DNA of 64,000 bases from Ensifer adhaerens (GCF_000697965.2 NZ_CP015880.1:124001-188000); one strand, 5' to 3'. Positions 1-10,488 are shown, counted from the stretch's first letter. The notes: a model not told the origin generated them from the sequence alone. Program-made: numbers and translations.

Positions 1-827
1 ACGGCGATCATCAGCGGCAGGCCGATCGCCGACCAGATCGAGTAGCGCCCGCCGACCCAATCCCAGAAGCCGAAGACGCGGGCCTGGTCGATGCCAAAGG
101 CGGCGACCTTGTCGAGCGCGGTCGAAACGGCTGCGAAGTGATGGCCGACGGCAGCCTCGCCGAGCTTATCGGCGATGAAGGCGCGGGCGGTCGCCGCGTT
201 GGTCATCGTCTCGATGGTGGTGAAGGTCTTCGAGGCGATGATGAAGAGCGAGGTTTCCGGATCGATCAGCTTCAGCGTATCGGCGATATGGGCGCCATCG
301 ATGTTGGAAACGAAGTGCAGGCGCGGGCCGTCGTGGAAGGGCGCAAGCGCCAACGTCGCCATGACAGGACCGAGGTCCGAGCCGCCGATGCCGATGTTGA
401 CGACGTCGGTGATCTTCTTGCCGGTCGCACCTTTCAGCGCGCCCGAGCGGATGCCGTCGGCAAAGGCGCCCATGGCGGCAAGCACGCCGTTGACATCGGG
501 CATCACGTCCTTGCCGTCGACGAGGATCGGGCGGTTGCCGCGGTTGCGCAGCGCCGTGTGCAGCACGGCGCGCTCCTCGGTGATGTTGATGATGTCGCCG
601 CGGAACATGGCGTCCCGCTTCTCCTCGACCTTGGCGGCCCTGGCGACCGCCTCCAGTCCGTCCAGCACCTTGTCGTTGACGGCGCATTTCGAATAGTCGA
701 GCAGCAGGTCGCCGAGCGTGGTGCTGAAACGCGCGAAACGTTCTGCGTCGGCGGCGAAGGCCGCGCGGATATCGGTTGCGTTGGTTTGAGCGGCGGTGGC
801 TTTGAGTTGGTCGACAAGCGCTTTCAT
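1..827 (-). CDS. pgi: glucose-6-phosphate isomerase (3' part beyond window)
   Basis: Pgi interconverts glucose-6-phosphate and fructose-6-phosphate in the cytoplasm. The reading frame opens at the ATG complementary to 825-827, preceded by an AAGGAG ribosome site, and runs without a stop to base 1, so only the first ~275 residues are here. The translation shows the family pattern: an N-terminal helical part, a segment reading [20 protein letters not shown], then GIGGSDLGP and later SKTFTT, the sugar-phosphate-binding loops of the SIS fold. It lies just downstream of fadD on the same strand, behind a hairpin terminator. The identification is firm; the C-terminal catalytic residues are outside the window. 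Confidence 0.95.
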   Translation of the reverse strand, partial: MKALVDQLKATAAQTNATDIRAAFAADAERFARFSTTLGDLLLDYSKCAVNDKVLDGLEAVARAAKVEEKRDAMFRGDIINITEERAVLHTALRNRGNRPILVDGKDVMPDVNGVLAAMGAFADGIRSGALKGATGKKITDVVNIGIGGSDLGPVMATLALAPFHDGPRLHFVSNIDGAHIADTLKLIDPETSLFIIASKTFTTIETMTNAATARAFIADKLGEAAVGHHFAAVSTALDKVAAFGIDQARVFGFWDWVGGRYSIWSAIGLPLMIA

Positions 828-894
828 CGCGGGGCTCCTTGGTCGGACAATCGCCTGCGTAGCTATTCGCTTTAAGTGGACCAAATCAAGACTG

Positions 895-919
895 GAAAAC
901 CGCCGAGGCGGCGGTTTTC
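895..919 (-). terminator. hairpin terminator between fadD and pgi
   Basis: A perfect 10-bp inverted repeat GAAAACCGCC / GGCGGTTTTC with a 5-base loop lies 35 bases past the fadD stop. Short T runs follow on either strand, so it probably ends fadD transcription. Confidence 0.7.
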
Positions 920-953
920 AGGATTTTTTAAATCGTTTGAATTTCGGAGTAGT

Positions 954-2654
954 TTATCCGCGCAGATCCTTGCGCAGGATCTTGCCGACATTGGTCTTCG
1001 GCAGTTCGGTGCGGAATTCGACGAAACGCGGACGCTTGTAGTTGGTGAGGTTGGCGGCGCAGTGGCGCTTGACCTCTTCCTCCGTCAGTGCTGCATCCCT
1101 CTTGACGACGAAGAGCTTGACCGCTTCGCCGGAATGCTCGTCCGGAATGCCGATCGCCGCGCATTCGAGGATGCCCGGATGGGTCATCGCCACTTCCTCG
1201 ATCTCGTTCGGGAAAACGTTGAAGCCGGAGACCAGGATCATGTCCTTCTTGCGGTCGACGATCTTGACGAGGCCGTCGGCGTTCATGAAGCCGATGTCAC
1301 CCGAGCGGAAGAAGCCATCCGGCGAGATCGCCTTGGCGGTCTCGTCCGGCCGCTGCCAGTAGCCGGCCATCACCTGCGGCCCGCGGATGCAGATCTCGCC
1401 GACTTCGCCGATCGCCAGCGTATTGCCCTGGTCGTCGCGGATCTCGACGTCGGTGGACGGGATGGGCATGCCGATCGTGCCGGTGAACTCGGTCGCGTCG
1501 AGGATGTTGGCTGTTGCCACCGGCGAGGTCTCCGACAGGCCGTAACCTTCGGCGATCGAGCAGCCGGTCATCTGCTTCCAGCGTTCGGCGACCGGGCGCT
1601 GGATCGCCATGCCGCCGCCGAAGGTCAACATCAGCGACGAGAAATCGAGCTTCTGGAACTCCGCATTGTTCATCAGCGCGTTGAACAGCGTGTTGAGGCC
1701 CGGGAAGATATTGGTGTTGTGCTTGCCGAGTTCCTTGACGAAGCCCGGGATGTCGCGGGGATTGGGGATCAGGATGTTGTTGCCGCCGGTGGCAAGGCCC
1801 ATCAGCGAATTCACGGTCAGCGCGAAGATATGGTAGAGCGGCAGCGCGCACATGAAGACGAGATTGTCCGGCCGGGTGCGCGAGCGGAACGCCGTCTGGA
1901 ACCAGATTTCCATCTGCGCCATGTTCGACAAGAGGTTCGAATGGGTGAGCGTCGCGCCCTTCGAGACGCCCGTCGTCCCGCCGGTATATTGCAGGAAGGC
2001 GACGTCGCTCGCGGCGACGTTCGGCTTCGTCAGCTTGGCTCGCCCGCCCTTGGAAAGAACGTCCTTGAACGAAAGATGGCCGGGGATCGACCAGGCGGGA
2101 ACGAGCTTCTTGACGCGGCGGACCACCAGATTGACGATCGCACCCTTCAGGCCCAGCATGTCGCCCATGGTCGCGACAACGACGTGCTTGACCGCGGTCT
2201 TGTCGACCACCTGCTGCACGGTGTGCGCGAAGTTTTCCAGAACGAAGATCGCCTTGGCGCCGGAATCGGTGAGCTGGTGCTGCAGTTCGCGCGGCGTGTA
2301 GAGCGGGTTGACGTTGACGACGGTAAAGCCGGCCCTGAGGATGCCGTAGACGATCACGGGGTTCTGGAGGATGTTCGGCATCATCACCGCGACGCGGTCG
2401 CCCTTGGCAAGGCCGATCGATTGCAGCCAGGCGCCGATCCTGGCGGACTGGGCGTTGAGGTCGGCAAAGGTCAGCGTCTTGCCCATGCAGGTGAAGGCCG
2501 GACGGCTCGAATAGCGGGCAACGGCGTGGTCGAAGAATTCGCCGATCGACTTGTAGGGCAGGGGGCCAATTTCGGCGGCTATTCCGGGTGGATAGGATTT
2601 CAGCCAGATCTTGCCTGGGCTGATACCCGTCTGTTGTGCGCTGACTTCCGCCAT
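954..2654 (-). CDS. fadD: long-chain fatty acid--CoA ligase
   Basis: FadD activates fatty acids to acyl-CoA through an acyl-AMP intermediate, the entry step of beta-oxidation, at the inner membrane face. It is an ANL-superfamily protein of 566 residues. The AMP-binding loop YTGGTTGVSKGA is near residues 220-230, YGLSETSP near 368, and the C-terminal hinge and lysine region DRKKDMILVSGFNVFPNEIE near 465-485. I chose the ATG at 2654 because GGGAGAGAGG precedes it; an in-frame ATG eight codons upstream lacks a site. A palindromic operator (2785-2800) lies ~130 bp upstream. In S. meliloti, fadD loss is known to alter swarming and nodulation. The family assignment is firm; substrate length is not visible from sequence. 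Confidence 0.93.
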   Translation of the reverse strand: MAEVSAQQTGISPGKIWLKSYPPGIAAEIGPLPYKSIGEFFDHAVARYSSRPAFTCMGKTLTFADLNAQSARIGAWLQSIGLAKGDRVAVMMPNILQNPVIVYGILRAGFTVVNVNPLYTPRELQHQLTDSGAKAIFVLENFAHTVQQVVDKTAVKHVVVATMGDMLGLKGAIVNLVVRRVKKLVPAWSIPGHLSFKDVLSKGGRAKLTKPNVAASDVAFLQYTGGTTGVSKGATLTHSNLLSNMAQMEIWFQTAFRSRTRPDNLVFMCALPLYHIFALTVNSLMGLATGGNNILIPNPRDIPGFVKELGKHNTNIFPGLNTLFNALMNNAEFQKLDFSSLMLTFGGGMAIQRPVAERWKQMTGCSIAEGYGLSETSPVATANILDATEFTGTIGMPIPSTDVEIRDDQGNTLAIGEVGEICIRGPQVMAGYWQRPDETAKAISPDGFFRSGDIGFMNADGLVKIVDRKKDMILVSGFNVFPNEIEEVAMTHPGILECAAIGIPDEHSGEAVKLFVVKRDAALTEEEVKRHCAANLTNYKRPRFVEFRTELPKTNVGKILRKDLRG

Positions 2655-2784
2655 GACCTCTCTCCCTCTGGTCGCCACAGGCTGGCCTGATGCGGCCTGA
2701 GAAAATCCCTCCCGATCCTCTCACGCCGATGAGGATGATGCTTTTGCGACACCTCTTCAAGCTGAGATTCGGAATTATATAACT

Positions 2785-2800
2785 TTGACGTAAACGTCAA
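2785..2800. promoter_or_regulatory. palindromic operator upstream of fadD
   Basis: TTGACGTAAACGTCAA: perfect 7-bp half-sites around AA. It lies between divergent fadD and the MFS gene. Two longer relatives occur at 23886-23911 and 56954-56979, both in front of acyl-CoA-metabolism-type genes. It resembles sites described for MerR-family LiuR-type regulators; that comparison is from memory. Confidence 0.75.
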
Positions 2801-2990
2801 CTGAGCTTACGGTTAACAGGCTTCTGCGAGCCTTGCGAAAAAGTATGACGAGAACCGCAAAAGCTTTGCCTGCCGCAGGAAAAACCTGTATTGCATTGCA
2901 GCATATCCCTGTTGGTCCAATCCGACATCCGCCGACATATCCCCCAGATTTTTCTCCGGCCGCAAGGCACGGCGACACTGGCCATTGCCC

Positions 2991-4226
2991 ATGAGCGAAC
3001 CCATGTGTGACGAAGCCTTCTCCTCAGCCGTCGATCCGCGCCGCGCCCGTGTTTCTGCCGCCGAAGTGGCGCTCGCCGTCGGCGGCTTCGGGATCGGTAC
3101 CGGCGAGTTTGCGATCATGGGTCTCCTGCCGCAAGTCGCCGAAGACGTATCGGTATCGGTGCCCCAGGCTGTTGCGGTCATCAGCGCCTATGCGCTCGGC
3201 GTCGTCGTCGGTGCGCCGCTGATCGCGGTGCTTGCCGCCCGCTTCTCGCGCTTCCGGGTGCTTTTGGTCCTGATGCTGGTTTTTGCCGTCGGCAACTTCG
3301 CGAGCGCCGTCGCTCCGGATTTCTACACGCTGATTGCCGCGCGCTTCTTCGCCGGTCTGCCGCATGGCGCCTATTTCGGCGTGGCTGCCCTGGTGGCGGC
3401 CGGCCTTGCCGCGCCGAACCAGCGGGCCCGCGCCGTCGGCCGGGTGATGATGGGACTGACCATCGCCACTCTCTTCGGCACGCCGCTCGTCGCCTGGTTC
3501 GGCCAGGCGCTCGGCTGGCGCTCCGCGTTTGCCATCGTCGGCGCCATCAGCCTCCTGACCATGGCGCTCACCTTCGCCCACGTACCGCGGGACAAGGGCA
3601 ACCCGAAGGCGACGCCGCTTCGCGAGCTGGGTGCGCTCGGCAAGCTGCAGGTCTGGCTGATGCTCGGCATCTGCGCCATCGGCTGTGGCGGCATGTTTGC
3701 CGTCTTCAGCTACATCACACCGGCGCTGACCGAAGTCGCAGGTGTTTCGCTTGGTAATGTGCCGATCATGCTTTCGGTCTTCGGTGCCGGCATGATCCTC
3801 GGCAACATCGTCGGGGCGCGGCTTGCCGACTGGGCGCTGATGCCGGCGATCGGTATCGCCATCGTCTTCAACATCTTGGCCTATGTGCTTTTCTATTTCA
3901 CCATGGGCAATCCGTGGATCGCCATCGTCAACGTGCTCTTCATCGGCGGTGGCTTTGCCGTCGTCCCGGGCGTGCAGACCCGGCTGATGGATGTCGCCGG
4001 CGAGGCCCAGACGCTGGCTGCTGCCCTTAGCCACTCCGCCTTCAATCTCGCCAATGCGCTAGGCGCCTGGCTCGGCGGCGTTTCGATCGCTGCGGGTTAT
4101 GGCTGGACCTCCACCGGTCTCGTCGGTGCCGTTCTCGGCGTTGCCGGCTTCGGTATCTTTCTCGCCTCAGTCTTCGTCGATCGCGCACAGCCTGCGCGTA
4201 TGGCTGCAAAACCTGCGGCGGAATGA
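2991..4226 (+). CDS. MFS transporter, AraJ/arabinose-efflux type
   Basis: This is a 411-residue major facilitator superfamily protein with about twelve hydrophobic segments. The N-terminal part reads AEVALAVGGFGIGTGEFAIMGLLPQVA, typical of the AraJ/YdhP drug or sugar efflux group, in which a GTGEF/IMGLLP pattern in TM1 is common. A charged loop near residue 200 (VPRDKGNPKATPLRELG) separates the two six-helix bundles. The frame could open at TTG 2985 or ATG 3003; ATG 2991 is preferred, but no strong ribosome site is visible. It is divergent from fadD and shares the intergenic space holding the fadD operator, so regulation with fadD is possible. The substrate cannot be told. Confidence 0.85.
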   Translation: MSEPMCDEAFSSAVDPRRARVSAAEVALAVGGFGIGTGEFAIMGLLPQVAEDVSVSVPQAVAVISAYALGVVVGAPLIAVLAARFSRFRVLLVLMLVFAVGNFASAVAPDFYTLIAARFFAGLPHGAYFGVAALVAAGLAAPNQRARAVGRVMMGLTIATLFGTPLVAWFGQALGWRSAFAIVGAISLLTMALTFAHVPRDKGNPKATPLRELGALGKLQVWLMLGICAIGCGGMFAVFSYITPALTEVAGVSLGNVPIMLSVFGAGMILGNIVGARLADWALMPAIGIAIVFNILAYVLFYFTMGNPWIAIVNVLFIGGGFAVVPGVQTRLMDVAGEAQTLAAALSHSAFNLANALGAWLGGVSIAAGYGWTSTGLVGAVLGVAGFGIFLASVFVDRAQPARMAAKPAAE

Positions 4227-4250
4227 CCGGCTTTATCGAAAGAAAGCCGG
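4227..4250 (+). terminator. hairpin after the MFS gene
   Basis: CCGGCTTT / AAAGCCGG with an 8-base loop begins at the first base after the stop codon. There is no immediate T run, so termination is uncertain. Confidence 0.45.
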
Positions 4251-4414
4251 GGGCTCTTGAACCCTTCTAAATTTTTCTGTCATGTCCCGCCGCTAGCGTC
4301 GGCCACGGCCCTGAAACTACCGTAAAGCAGGGGCAAAGGGGCGGCGCGCGGTGTCAGAGTGGCTGGCAAGGCCGCGGGTTTGCTGTAAGCTCGTCGGAAG
4401 ACGGAGGATCATTG

Positions 4415-5575
4415 GTGCAATTGGGTAATCGCGAACGAGAGAATTTCGCCGTGGAGCCACGGCTCCTCGGGCACACTGCCATTTCGCGCCATGCCCTTGT
4501 CGGCCCCATGACCGCTGCGCGCTGGATGCTGGTCTTCGTTCTGCTAGCCGGCGTCTATTTCTTCCATGGTTTCGTCGTTCCGGTTCTGGCCGCTGTCGTC
4601 ATCGGGTTTGCCAGCTGGCCGATCTATCGCCGGCTGCTCGCCGGCGTGAACGGCAACCGGACGCTTGCCGCCACCATCGCGATCGTCTGCGTCATCTCCT
4701 TCATCGTCGTGCCGATCTCGATTGCCGCCGTCTATGCGGTCGACGAAGTGCGCGACTGGGTCGTCTGGGCCGTCGAGACCAATGCCAACGGTGCCGTCGT
4801 GCCCGCATGGCTGTCGAGCATTCCGATCGCCGGTGTCTGGCTTGGCGAGCAATGGGTCAAGCATATCGGCCATCCGGGCGCGCTCGGCGAACTGGTCCAG
4901 CTCGTCAGCGGCTCCAACATCGGCAATATCTACCGCGGCGTTCTGGTCGTCGGTGCCTCGACGTTCCATGCCTTCCTGACGCTGCTGTTCATGCTGATCA
5001 CGCTGTTCTTCGTCTATCGCGATGGGCAGTCCTTCTCCGGCCAACTCGACAAGCTCGGCGAGCGTATCTTCCCGATGCGCTGGGAACGGCTGTCGCGCGT
5101 CGTGCCGCTGACGATCAGCTCGACGGTCACCGGCATGGGCATCATCGCCATCGGCGAAGGCATCGTGCTTGGCGTCGCCTATTGGCTTGCCGGCGTGCCG
5201 TCGCCGGTCACGCTCGGCATCATCACCGGCCTGATGGCGCTGATCCCCGGTGGCGCGCCGCTCTGCTTCACGCTGGTCTCGGTCTATCTCGTCGCCAGCG
5301 GTTCGCCCATTCACGGCCTGGCGCTGTTCACCTGGGGCACGACCGAACTCTTCATCGTCGACAAGACGCTGCGTCCGCGCCTCGTCGGCGGCCCGATCAA
5401 GCTTCCCTTCCTGCCGACCTTCTTCGGCCTCGTGGGCGGCGTGAAGACCATGGGTTTCCTCGGCCTCTTCGTCGGTCCGGTGCTGATGGCGCTGCTCGTT
5501 GCGATCTGGCGCGAATGGATGCGCGAAGCCACCACGCCCACCGAAACGAGCGTGAACGAGATTATCAAGGGCTAG
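4415..5575 (+). CDS. AI-2E family transporter (PerM/TqsA-like)
   Basis: This is a polytopic membrane protein of 386 residues. Its pattern fits the AI-2E/PerM/UPF0118 family: two N-terminal membrane helices (around residues 35-75), a long soluble stretch containing EQWVKHIGHPGALGELVQLVSG, then five or six helices ending with LFVGPVLMALLVAIWREW. The family includes TqsA, implicated in autoinducer-2 export, and Na+/H+ antiporters, so the substrate is open. The GTG at 4415 is chosen because ACGGAGGA lies seven bases upstream; TTG at 4412 is too close to it. It stands alone between the MFS gene and the kdp leader. Confidence 0.85.
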   Translation: MQLGNRERENFAVEPRLLGHTAISRHALVGPMTAARWMLVFVLLAGVYFFHGFVVPVLAAVVIGFASWPIYRRLLAGVNGNRTLAATIAIVCVISFIVVPISIAAVYAVDEVRDWVVWAVETNANGAVVPAWLSSIPIAGVWLGEQWVKHIGHPGALGELVQLVSGSNIGNIYRGVLVVGASTFHAFLTLLFMLITLFFVYRDGQSFSGQLDKLGERIFPMRWERLSRVVPLTISSTVTGMGIIAIGEGIVLGVAYWLAGVPSPVTLGIITGLMALIPGGAPLCFTLVSVYLVASGSPIHGLALFTWGTTELFIVDKTLRPRLVGGPIKLPFLPTFFGLVGGVKTMGFLGLFVGPVLMALLVAIWREWMREATTPTETSVNEIIKG

Positions 5576-5809
5576 GTGCTCTTTTGCCGAACCGGCGGTC
5601 GCATACGGGCGGCCTCGGGATCTCTTCAGCTTGTGGCAGATAGGCCGATACCGGACTGGTCCTGCGCCTATGAAGGTCGCCTCCCGCGCTCCCGAACGGA
5701 TCTTTGCGGGCGTCTTTATCTTTTCCTTATGCCTCCTTCCGACCATCGCAATCGATAATTGACCCGCTGCGGGCGCAAGATCCGGACTTCAACAGTCCGG
5801 AGAATTTGC
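5576..5809 (+). promoter_or_regulatory. kdp leader with hairpin at 5782-5800
   Basis: This non-coding stretch should hold the kdp promoter; I cannot assign -35/-10 boxes with confidence. An inverted repeat CCGGACT / AGTCCGG (5782-5800, 5-base loop) overlaps the GGAG ribosome site (5799-5802) of the first leader ORF, so it could hold that site in a stem. Confidence 0.45.
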
Positions 5810-5893
5810 ATGTCCGATGTTCTTTTTCTTGCCGCCGGAATCGGCGGCTTTGTCGTGTTCGCGCTTTATGCGCGCGCGCTGAGCCGGCTTTAG
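5810..5893 (+). CDS. 27-residue hydrophobic leader peptide upstream of kdpF
   Basis: ATG with a GGAG site eight bases upstream opens a 27-codon frame reading MSDVLFLAAGIGGFVVFALY followed by ARALSRL and TAG. It is one hydrophobic helix with a short basic tail, much like KdpF in size and topology but lacking the RPE ending. It ends nine bases before kdpF, and its stop overlaps the AGGAGG site of kdpF, so the two are probably translationally coupled. It could be a second small KdpFABC-associated helix or a leader peptide. No function is known to me. Confidence 0.6.
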   Translation: MSDVLFLAAGIGGFVVFALYARALSRL

Positions 5894-5902
5894 GAGGGCG
5901 TC

Positions 5903-5989
5903 ATGTTCGAAGCCCTGCTCGGTCTTGCCGTCGCCATCGGTCTTGCGGCCTACCTCGTCGTCACCCTCGTTCGCCCGGAACGGTTCTGA
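5903..5989 (+). CDS. kdpF: K+-transporting ATPase, small subunit KdpF
   Basis: KdpF is the tiny single-helix subunit that stabilises the KdpFABC potassium pump in the inner membrane. The frame encodes 28 residues with the hallmark ending YLVVTLVRPERF; YL...RPE.F is the family signature. The ATG is preceded by TAGGAGGGCGTC, a strong ribosome site that overlaps the stop of the upstream 27-codon ORF. KdpA starts 86 bases downstream on the same strand. Confidence 0.9.
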   Translation: MFEALLGLAVAIGLAAYLVVTLVRPERF

Positions 5990-6075
5990 CCCGGTTGACG
6001 GGGATCGAACCCGTTGGCCGTTCGCATCAGCCGGGCGCCTTTGCGCCGTCCGGCCGCCCTTAGCGGAGTAATCTC

Positions 6076-7785
6076 ATGTCTATCATCGGGTGGCTGCAGA
6101 TCAGCCTCCTCTTCATCGCCGTCCTGATCGTCATCAAGCCGCTGGGGCTTTATATGGCGCGGGTCTTCTCCGGTGAACGCAACGTTTTTTCACCCGTCCT
6201 CGGTCCCGTCGAGCGCGGCCTTTATCTTGCGGCCGGTGTCGATCCGAAGAAGGAACAGGGCTGGCTCGCCTACACGATGTCGATGCTCGCCTTCAGCCTC
6301 GCCGGCTTTGTCTCGCTCTATGCGATCCTCCGGCTGCAGGCCCACCTGCCGATGAACCCGCAGGGCTTCTCGGGCATGCCGTCCGATCTCGCCTTCAACA
6401 CGGCGGTCAGCTTCGTCACCAACACCAACTGGCAGAACTACGGTGGCGAAACCACGCTCAGCCATTTCAGCCAGATGGCCGGCCTGACGGTGCATAACTT
6501 CGTCTCCGCCGCGACCGGCATCGCCATGGCGCTTGCCGTCACCCGCGCCTTCGCCCGCTCGAACGCCTCGACCGTCGGCAACTTCTGGGTCGATCTCACC
6601 CGTTCGACGCTTTACGTGCTGCTGCCGATCGCCGTCGTCATGGCCCTTGCCATGGTCTGGACAGGCTTGCCGCAGACCTTCCACGCCGATCTGTCGGCAA
6701 CCACGCTCGAAGGCGCCAAGCAGACGATCTCGCTCGGCCCTGTCGCCAGTCAGGAAGCGATCAAGCAGCTCGGCACCAATGGTGGTGGCTTCTTCAACGT
6801 CAATGCCGCCCATCCCTTCGAGAACCCGACGGCCTTCTCCAACTATCTCAACATTTTCGCCATGTTGTCGATCTCGGCGGCGCTCGTCTACACGTTTGGC
6901 CAGATGGTCGGTAACCGCCGCCAGGGTTGGGCCTTCATCGCCGTCACCGCGATCCTGCTGATCTCAGGCGTTGCGGTCGTCTACTGGGCGGAAGCCCACG
7001 GCAACCCGATCCTGACCGCCCTTGGTCTCGATGCCGCCCAGGGCAACATGGAAGGCAAGGAAGTCCGCTTCGGCCAGGCGATGACGGCGCTCTATGCCGC
7101 TGTCACCACCGGTCTGTCGGATGGCGGCGTCAACGGCATGCACGGCTCGCTGACGGGCCTCGGCGGTCTCGTGCCGATGTTCCTGATGCAGCTTGGCGAA
7201 GTCCTGCCGGGCGGCGTCGGCTCCGGCCTCTACGGCATGGTGGTCTTTGCGATCCTCGCCGTCTTCGTTGCCGGCCTGATGGTCGGCCGCACGCCGGAAC
7301 TGCTCGGCAAGAAGATCGAATCCCGCGAGATGAAATACGCGATGTTCGCCGTCCTCATTCTGCCGGTGACGATCCTCGGCTTTGCCGCCGTCTCCGCGAT
7401 GCTGCCTTTTGCCGTCGCAAGCATCGGCACGGCGGGCCCGCACGGCCTGTCCGAAATCCTCTATGCCTTCACGTCGGCGGCCGGCAACAACGGCTCGGCT
7501 TTCGGCGGGCTCACCGGCAACACACCCTGGTACAACACGACGCTCGGGTTCGCGATGCTGCTCGGCCGCTTCGCCTATGCGGTTCCGGTCATGGCGATCG
7601 CCGGTTCGATCGCGGTGAAGACCCGCGTGCCGGCGTCCAAGGGTACCTTCCCGACCGACACGCCGCTCTTCGTCGGCCTGCTTGTCGGCATCATCCTCAT
7701 TCTCGGCGGGCTGCAATTCTTCCCGGCGCTCGCGCTCGGTCCCATCGTCGAGCATCTCTCGATGCTTGCCGGTCAGACCTTCTAA
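6076..7785 (+). CDS. kdpA: potassium-transporting ATPase subunit A
   Basis: KdpA is the potassium-selecting and translocating subunit of the high-affinity Kdp P-type ATPase. The 569-residue product has about ten membrane segments. It carries the four selectivity-filter regions typical of the family: [11 protein letters not shown] near residue 115, [18 protein letters not shown] near 235, [15 protein letters not shown] near 345 and [11 protein letters not shown] near 470. Start ATG follows AGCGGAGTAATCTC. It is the third gene of the kdpFABCDE operon; kdpB follows after 13 bases. Low external K+ is the usual inducing condition for this system. Confidence 0.98.
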   Translation: MSIIGWLQISLLFIAVLIVIKPLGLYMARVFSGERNVFSPVLGPVERGLYLAAGVDPKKEQGWLAYTMSMLAFSLAGFVSLYAILRLQAHLPMNPQGFSGMPSDLAFNTAVSFVTNTNWQNYGGETTLSHFSQMAGLTVHNFVSAATGIAMALAVTRAFARSNASTVGNFWVDLTRSTLYVLLPIAVVMALAMVWTGLPQTFHADLSATTLEGAKQTISLGPVASQEAIKQLGTNGGGFFNVNAAHPFENPTAFSNYLNIFAMLSISAALVYTFGQMVGNRRQGWAFIAVTAILLISGVAVVYWAEAHGNPILTALGLDAAQGNMEGKEVRFGQAMTALYAAVTTGLSDGGVNGMHGSLTGLGGLVPMFLMQLGEVLPGGVGSGLYGMVVFAILAVFVAGLMVGRTPELLGKKIESREMKYAMFAVLILPVTILGFAAVSAMLPFAVASIGTAGPHGLSEILYAFTSAAGNNGSAFGGLTGNTPWYNTTLGFAMLLGRFAYAVPVMAIAGSIAVKTRVPASKGTFPTDTPLFVGLLVGIILILGGLQFFPALALGPIVEHLSMLAGQTF

Positions 7786-7798
7786 AGGAATTCGACAC

Positions 7799-9916
7799 AT
7801 GTCTTCCAAACCTATCGCACCCAGTCTTCTGGACCCGGCGATCCTGCTGCCGGCGATCAAGGCGGCGTTCATCAAGCTCGACCCGCGCCAGCTCGTGCGC
7901 AATCCGGTGATCTTCGTCACCGAAGTGGTCGCAGCCGTGGTCACCGGTCTCTTCGTGCGCGACATCGCCACCGGCACAGGCAGCCCGCTGTTCTCCGGCC
8001 AGATCGCCGCCTGGCTGTGGTTCACGGTGCTTTTTGCCACCTTTGCCGAAGCCGTCGCCGAAGGCCGCGGCAAGGCCCAGGCCGACAGCCTGCGCCGCAC
8101 CAAGTCCGAACTGACGGCGCGCAAGCTCGTTGCCGACGAAGGCCGCGAGACCCAGACGATCCCGGCGACATCGCTGAAGGTCGGCGACCTCGTGCTCGTC
8201 GAGGCTGGCGAACTGATCCCCGGCGATGGCGAAGTCGTCGAGGGTGTCGCCTCTGTCAACGAGAGCGCCATCACCGGTGAATCGGCGCCCGTCATCCGTG
8301 AATCCGGTGGCGACCGCTCGGCTGTCACAGGCGGCACGCAGGTGCTGTCCGACTGGATCAAGATCCGCATCGGCGTGGCACCCGGCGACACTTTCGTCGA
8401 CCGCATGATCGCGCTGATCGAGGGCGCGCAGCGCCAGAAAACCCCGAACGAGATCGCCCTGTCGATCCTGCTTTCGGGCCTGACGCTGATCTTCCTGGTG
8501 GCCGTCGTCACGCTCTGGGGGCTCGCCGGCTATTCCGGTACCGTGCTCTCGGTCACCGTGCTCGCAGCCCTGCTCGTCACCCTGATTCCGACCACGATCG
8601 GTGGCCTGCTTTCAGCCATCGGCATCGCCGGCATGGACCGTCTGGTGCGCTTCAACGTCATCGCCACCTCCGGCCGCGCTGTCGAGGCTGCTGGCGACGT
8701 CGATACGCTGCTGCTCGACAAGACAGGCACCATCACCTTCGGCAACCGCATGGCGGCCGACTTCATGCCGGTGCCCGGCGTTACCGAGGCCGAGCTTGCC
8801 GATGCCGCACTGCTTGCAAGCCTTGCCGACGAAACGCCTGAGGGCCGCTCGATCGCGGCGCTTGCCACCGGTGAATTTGGCCGCCAGACGCCAGATGTGT
8901 CGCTGCCCGCGTCCGACAAGGGCGAGGTCCTGGCGCTCGCCGTCGGCGGCGGCGCAAGCCGGGCCGGCGCGACCCGGATCGACGCGGTCATTCCCTTCGC
9001 TGCGGAAACGAGGCTTTCGGGCGTCGACTTCGGCGGCCGCCGGCTGCGCAAGGGTGCCGTCGACTCGGTCCTGAAGTTCACCGGTATCCGCGACGAGAAC
9101 GTGCCGAACGAGTTTCGCCGCGCCGTCGACCAGGTGGCCCGCACCGGCGGCACGCCGCTTGCGGTTGCCGACGGTCCGCGCCTGCTCGGCGTCATCCATC
9201 TGAAGGATGTGGTGAAGCCCGGCATAAAGGAGCGCTTCGCCGCTCTTCGTGCCATGGGCATCCGCACGGTGATGGTCACCGGCGACAACCCGGTGACCGC
9301 TGCCGCCATCGCGTCCGAAGCCGGCGTCGACGACTTCCTTGCCGAAGCGACCCCGGAGGACAAGCTTGGCTATATCCGCAAGGAGCAGCAGGGCGGCCGC
9401 CTGATCGCGATGTGCGGCGACGGCACCAACGACGCGCCGGCACTCGCCCAGGCCGATGTCGGCGTCGCCATGCAGACGGGGACCCAGGCCGCCCGCGAGG
9501 CCGCCAACATGGTGGACCTCGATTCCAGTCCGACGAAGCTGATCGAGATCGTCGAGATCGGCAAGCAGCTGCTGATGACCCGCGGGTCGCTGACGACGTT
9601 TTCGATCGCCAACGACGTGGCCAAGTACTTCGCCATCATCCCGGCGCTGTTCATTACCACCTATCCGGCCCTTGCCGCGCTCAACGTCATGGGCCTCGCC
9701 TCGCCGCAATCGGCGATCCTCTCGGCGGTGATCTTTAACGCGCTCATCATCGTCGCCTTGATCCCGCTGGCGCTGAAGGGCGTCAAGTACCGGCCCGTCG
9801 GTGCGGCAGCCCTTCTGCGCCGTAACTTGGCTGTCTACGGCCTCGGCGGCATTGTCCTGCCCTTTGCCGGCATCAAGCTCGTCGACCTCGCCGTCAACGC
9901 ACTCAATCTGGTGTAA
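7799..9916 (+). CDS. kdpB: potassium-transporting ATPase ATP-binding subunit B
   Basis: KdpB is the P-type ATPase subunit that hydrolyses ATP to drive K+ uptake through KdpA. The 705-residue product has the phosphorylation motif [11 protein letters not shown] with its aspartate at residue 307, the same number as in E. coli. An actuator-domain TGES comes from the segment [12 protein letters not shown], and the hinge motif is [20 protein letters not shown]. The ATG at 7799 follows TAAAGGAATTCGACAC; the longer frame upstream overlaps kdpA and has no site. It ends two bases before kdpC. Confidence 0.98.
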   Translation: MSSKPIAPSLLDPAILLPAIKAAFIKLDPRQLVRNPVIFVTEVVAAVVTGLFVRDIATGTGSPLFSGQIAAWLWFTVLFATFAEAVAEGRGKAQADSLRRTKSELTARKLVADEGRETQTIPATSLKVGDLVLVEAGELIPGDGEVVEGVASVNESAITGESAPVIRESGGDRSAVTGGTQVLSDWIKIRIGVAPGDTFVDRMIALIEGAQRQKTPNEIALSILLSGLTLIFLVAVVTLWGLAGYSGTVLSVTVLAALLVTLIPTTIGGLLSAIGIAGMDRLVRFNVIATSGRAVEAAGDVDTLLLDKTGTITFGNRMAADFMPVPGVTEAELADAALLASLADETPEGRSIAALATGEFGRQTPDVSLPASDKGEVLALAVGGGASRAGATRIDAVIPFAAETRLSGVDFGGRRLRKGAVDSVLKFTGIRDENVPNEFRRAVDQVARTGGTPLAVADGPRLLGVIHLKDVVKPGIKERFAALRAMGIRTVMVTGDNPVTAAAIASEAGVDDFLAEATPEDKLGYIRKEQQGGRLIAMCGDGTNDAPALAQADVGVAMQTGTQAAREAANMVDLDSSPTKLIEIVEIGKQLLMTRGSLTTFSIANDVAKYFAIIPALFITTYPALAALNVMGLASPQSAILSAVIFNALIIVALIPLALKGVKYRPVGAAALLRRNLAVYGLGGIVLPFAGIKLVDLAVNALNLV

Positions 9917-9918
9917 CC

Positions 9919-10488
9919 ATGCTGAACCAACTTCGCCCCGCCATCGTCATGATCGTGCTCCTGACCGCGATCACCGGCCTTGCCTATCCCTTTGCAATCA
10001 CCGGCGCGTCGCAGGTGCTGATGCCCGCGCAGGCAAATGGCAGCCTCATCGAGAAGGACGGTACCCTCATCGGTTCCGCCCTCATCGGCCAGAACTTTAC
10101 TTCCGACAAATACTTCTGGCCGCGGCCCTCCGCGACCGGTCCGGACGCCTATAACGCGGGGGCTTCGAGCGGCTCCAACCTCGGTACCACCTCGGTCAAG
10201 CTCAGGGATCGTGTCGCAGCCGATGTCGAGCGCCTGAAAGCTGCCGGCCTTGCGGGAGAAATTCCTGTGGACGCGGCAACCACGTCAGGTTCCGGGCTCG
10301 ACCCGCATATCACGCCGGCCTTCGCCGAAGCCCAGGTCGCCCGCGTCGCCAAGGCGCGGGGCTTGAGCCAAGCGGATGTCGCCGCCCTGGTCGCCAAGGC
10401 GACGGAGGATCGGCTGTTCGGGGTCGTAGGCGAGCCGCGCGTCAATGTGCTAGAACTCAACCTGGCCCTTGATGCGCCTCGAACCTAG
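9919..10488 (+). CDS. kdpC: potassium-transporting ATPase subunit C
   Basis: KdpC is the periplasm-facing, single-helix subunit that assists ATP binding in the Kdp pump. The 189 residues show one N-terminal membrane segment ([20 protein letters not shown], about residues 10-30). Family motifs follow: [29 protein letters not shown], and [24 protein letters not shown]. The start is two bases past the kdpB stop. A palindromic repeat overlaps the stop codon region and separates it from kdpD. Confidence 0.97.
   Translation: MLNQLRPAIVMIVLLTAITGLAYPFAITGASQVLMPAQANGSLIEKDGTLIGSALIGQNFTSDKYFWPRPSATGPDAYNAGASSGSNLGTTSVKLRDRVAADVERLKAAGLAGEIPVDAATTSGSGLDPHITPAFAEAQVARVAKARGLSQADVAALVAKATEDRLFGVVGEPRVNVLELNLALDAPRT

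Noticed and set aside
876..2690. A 604-codon + strand open frame across fadD
   Set aside because: It lies antisense to fadD, its translation is charged low-complexity sequence with no domain, and the fadD frame has all family motifs.
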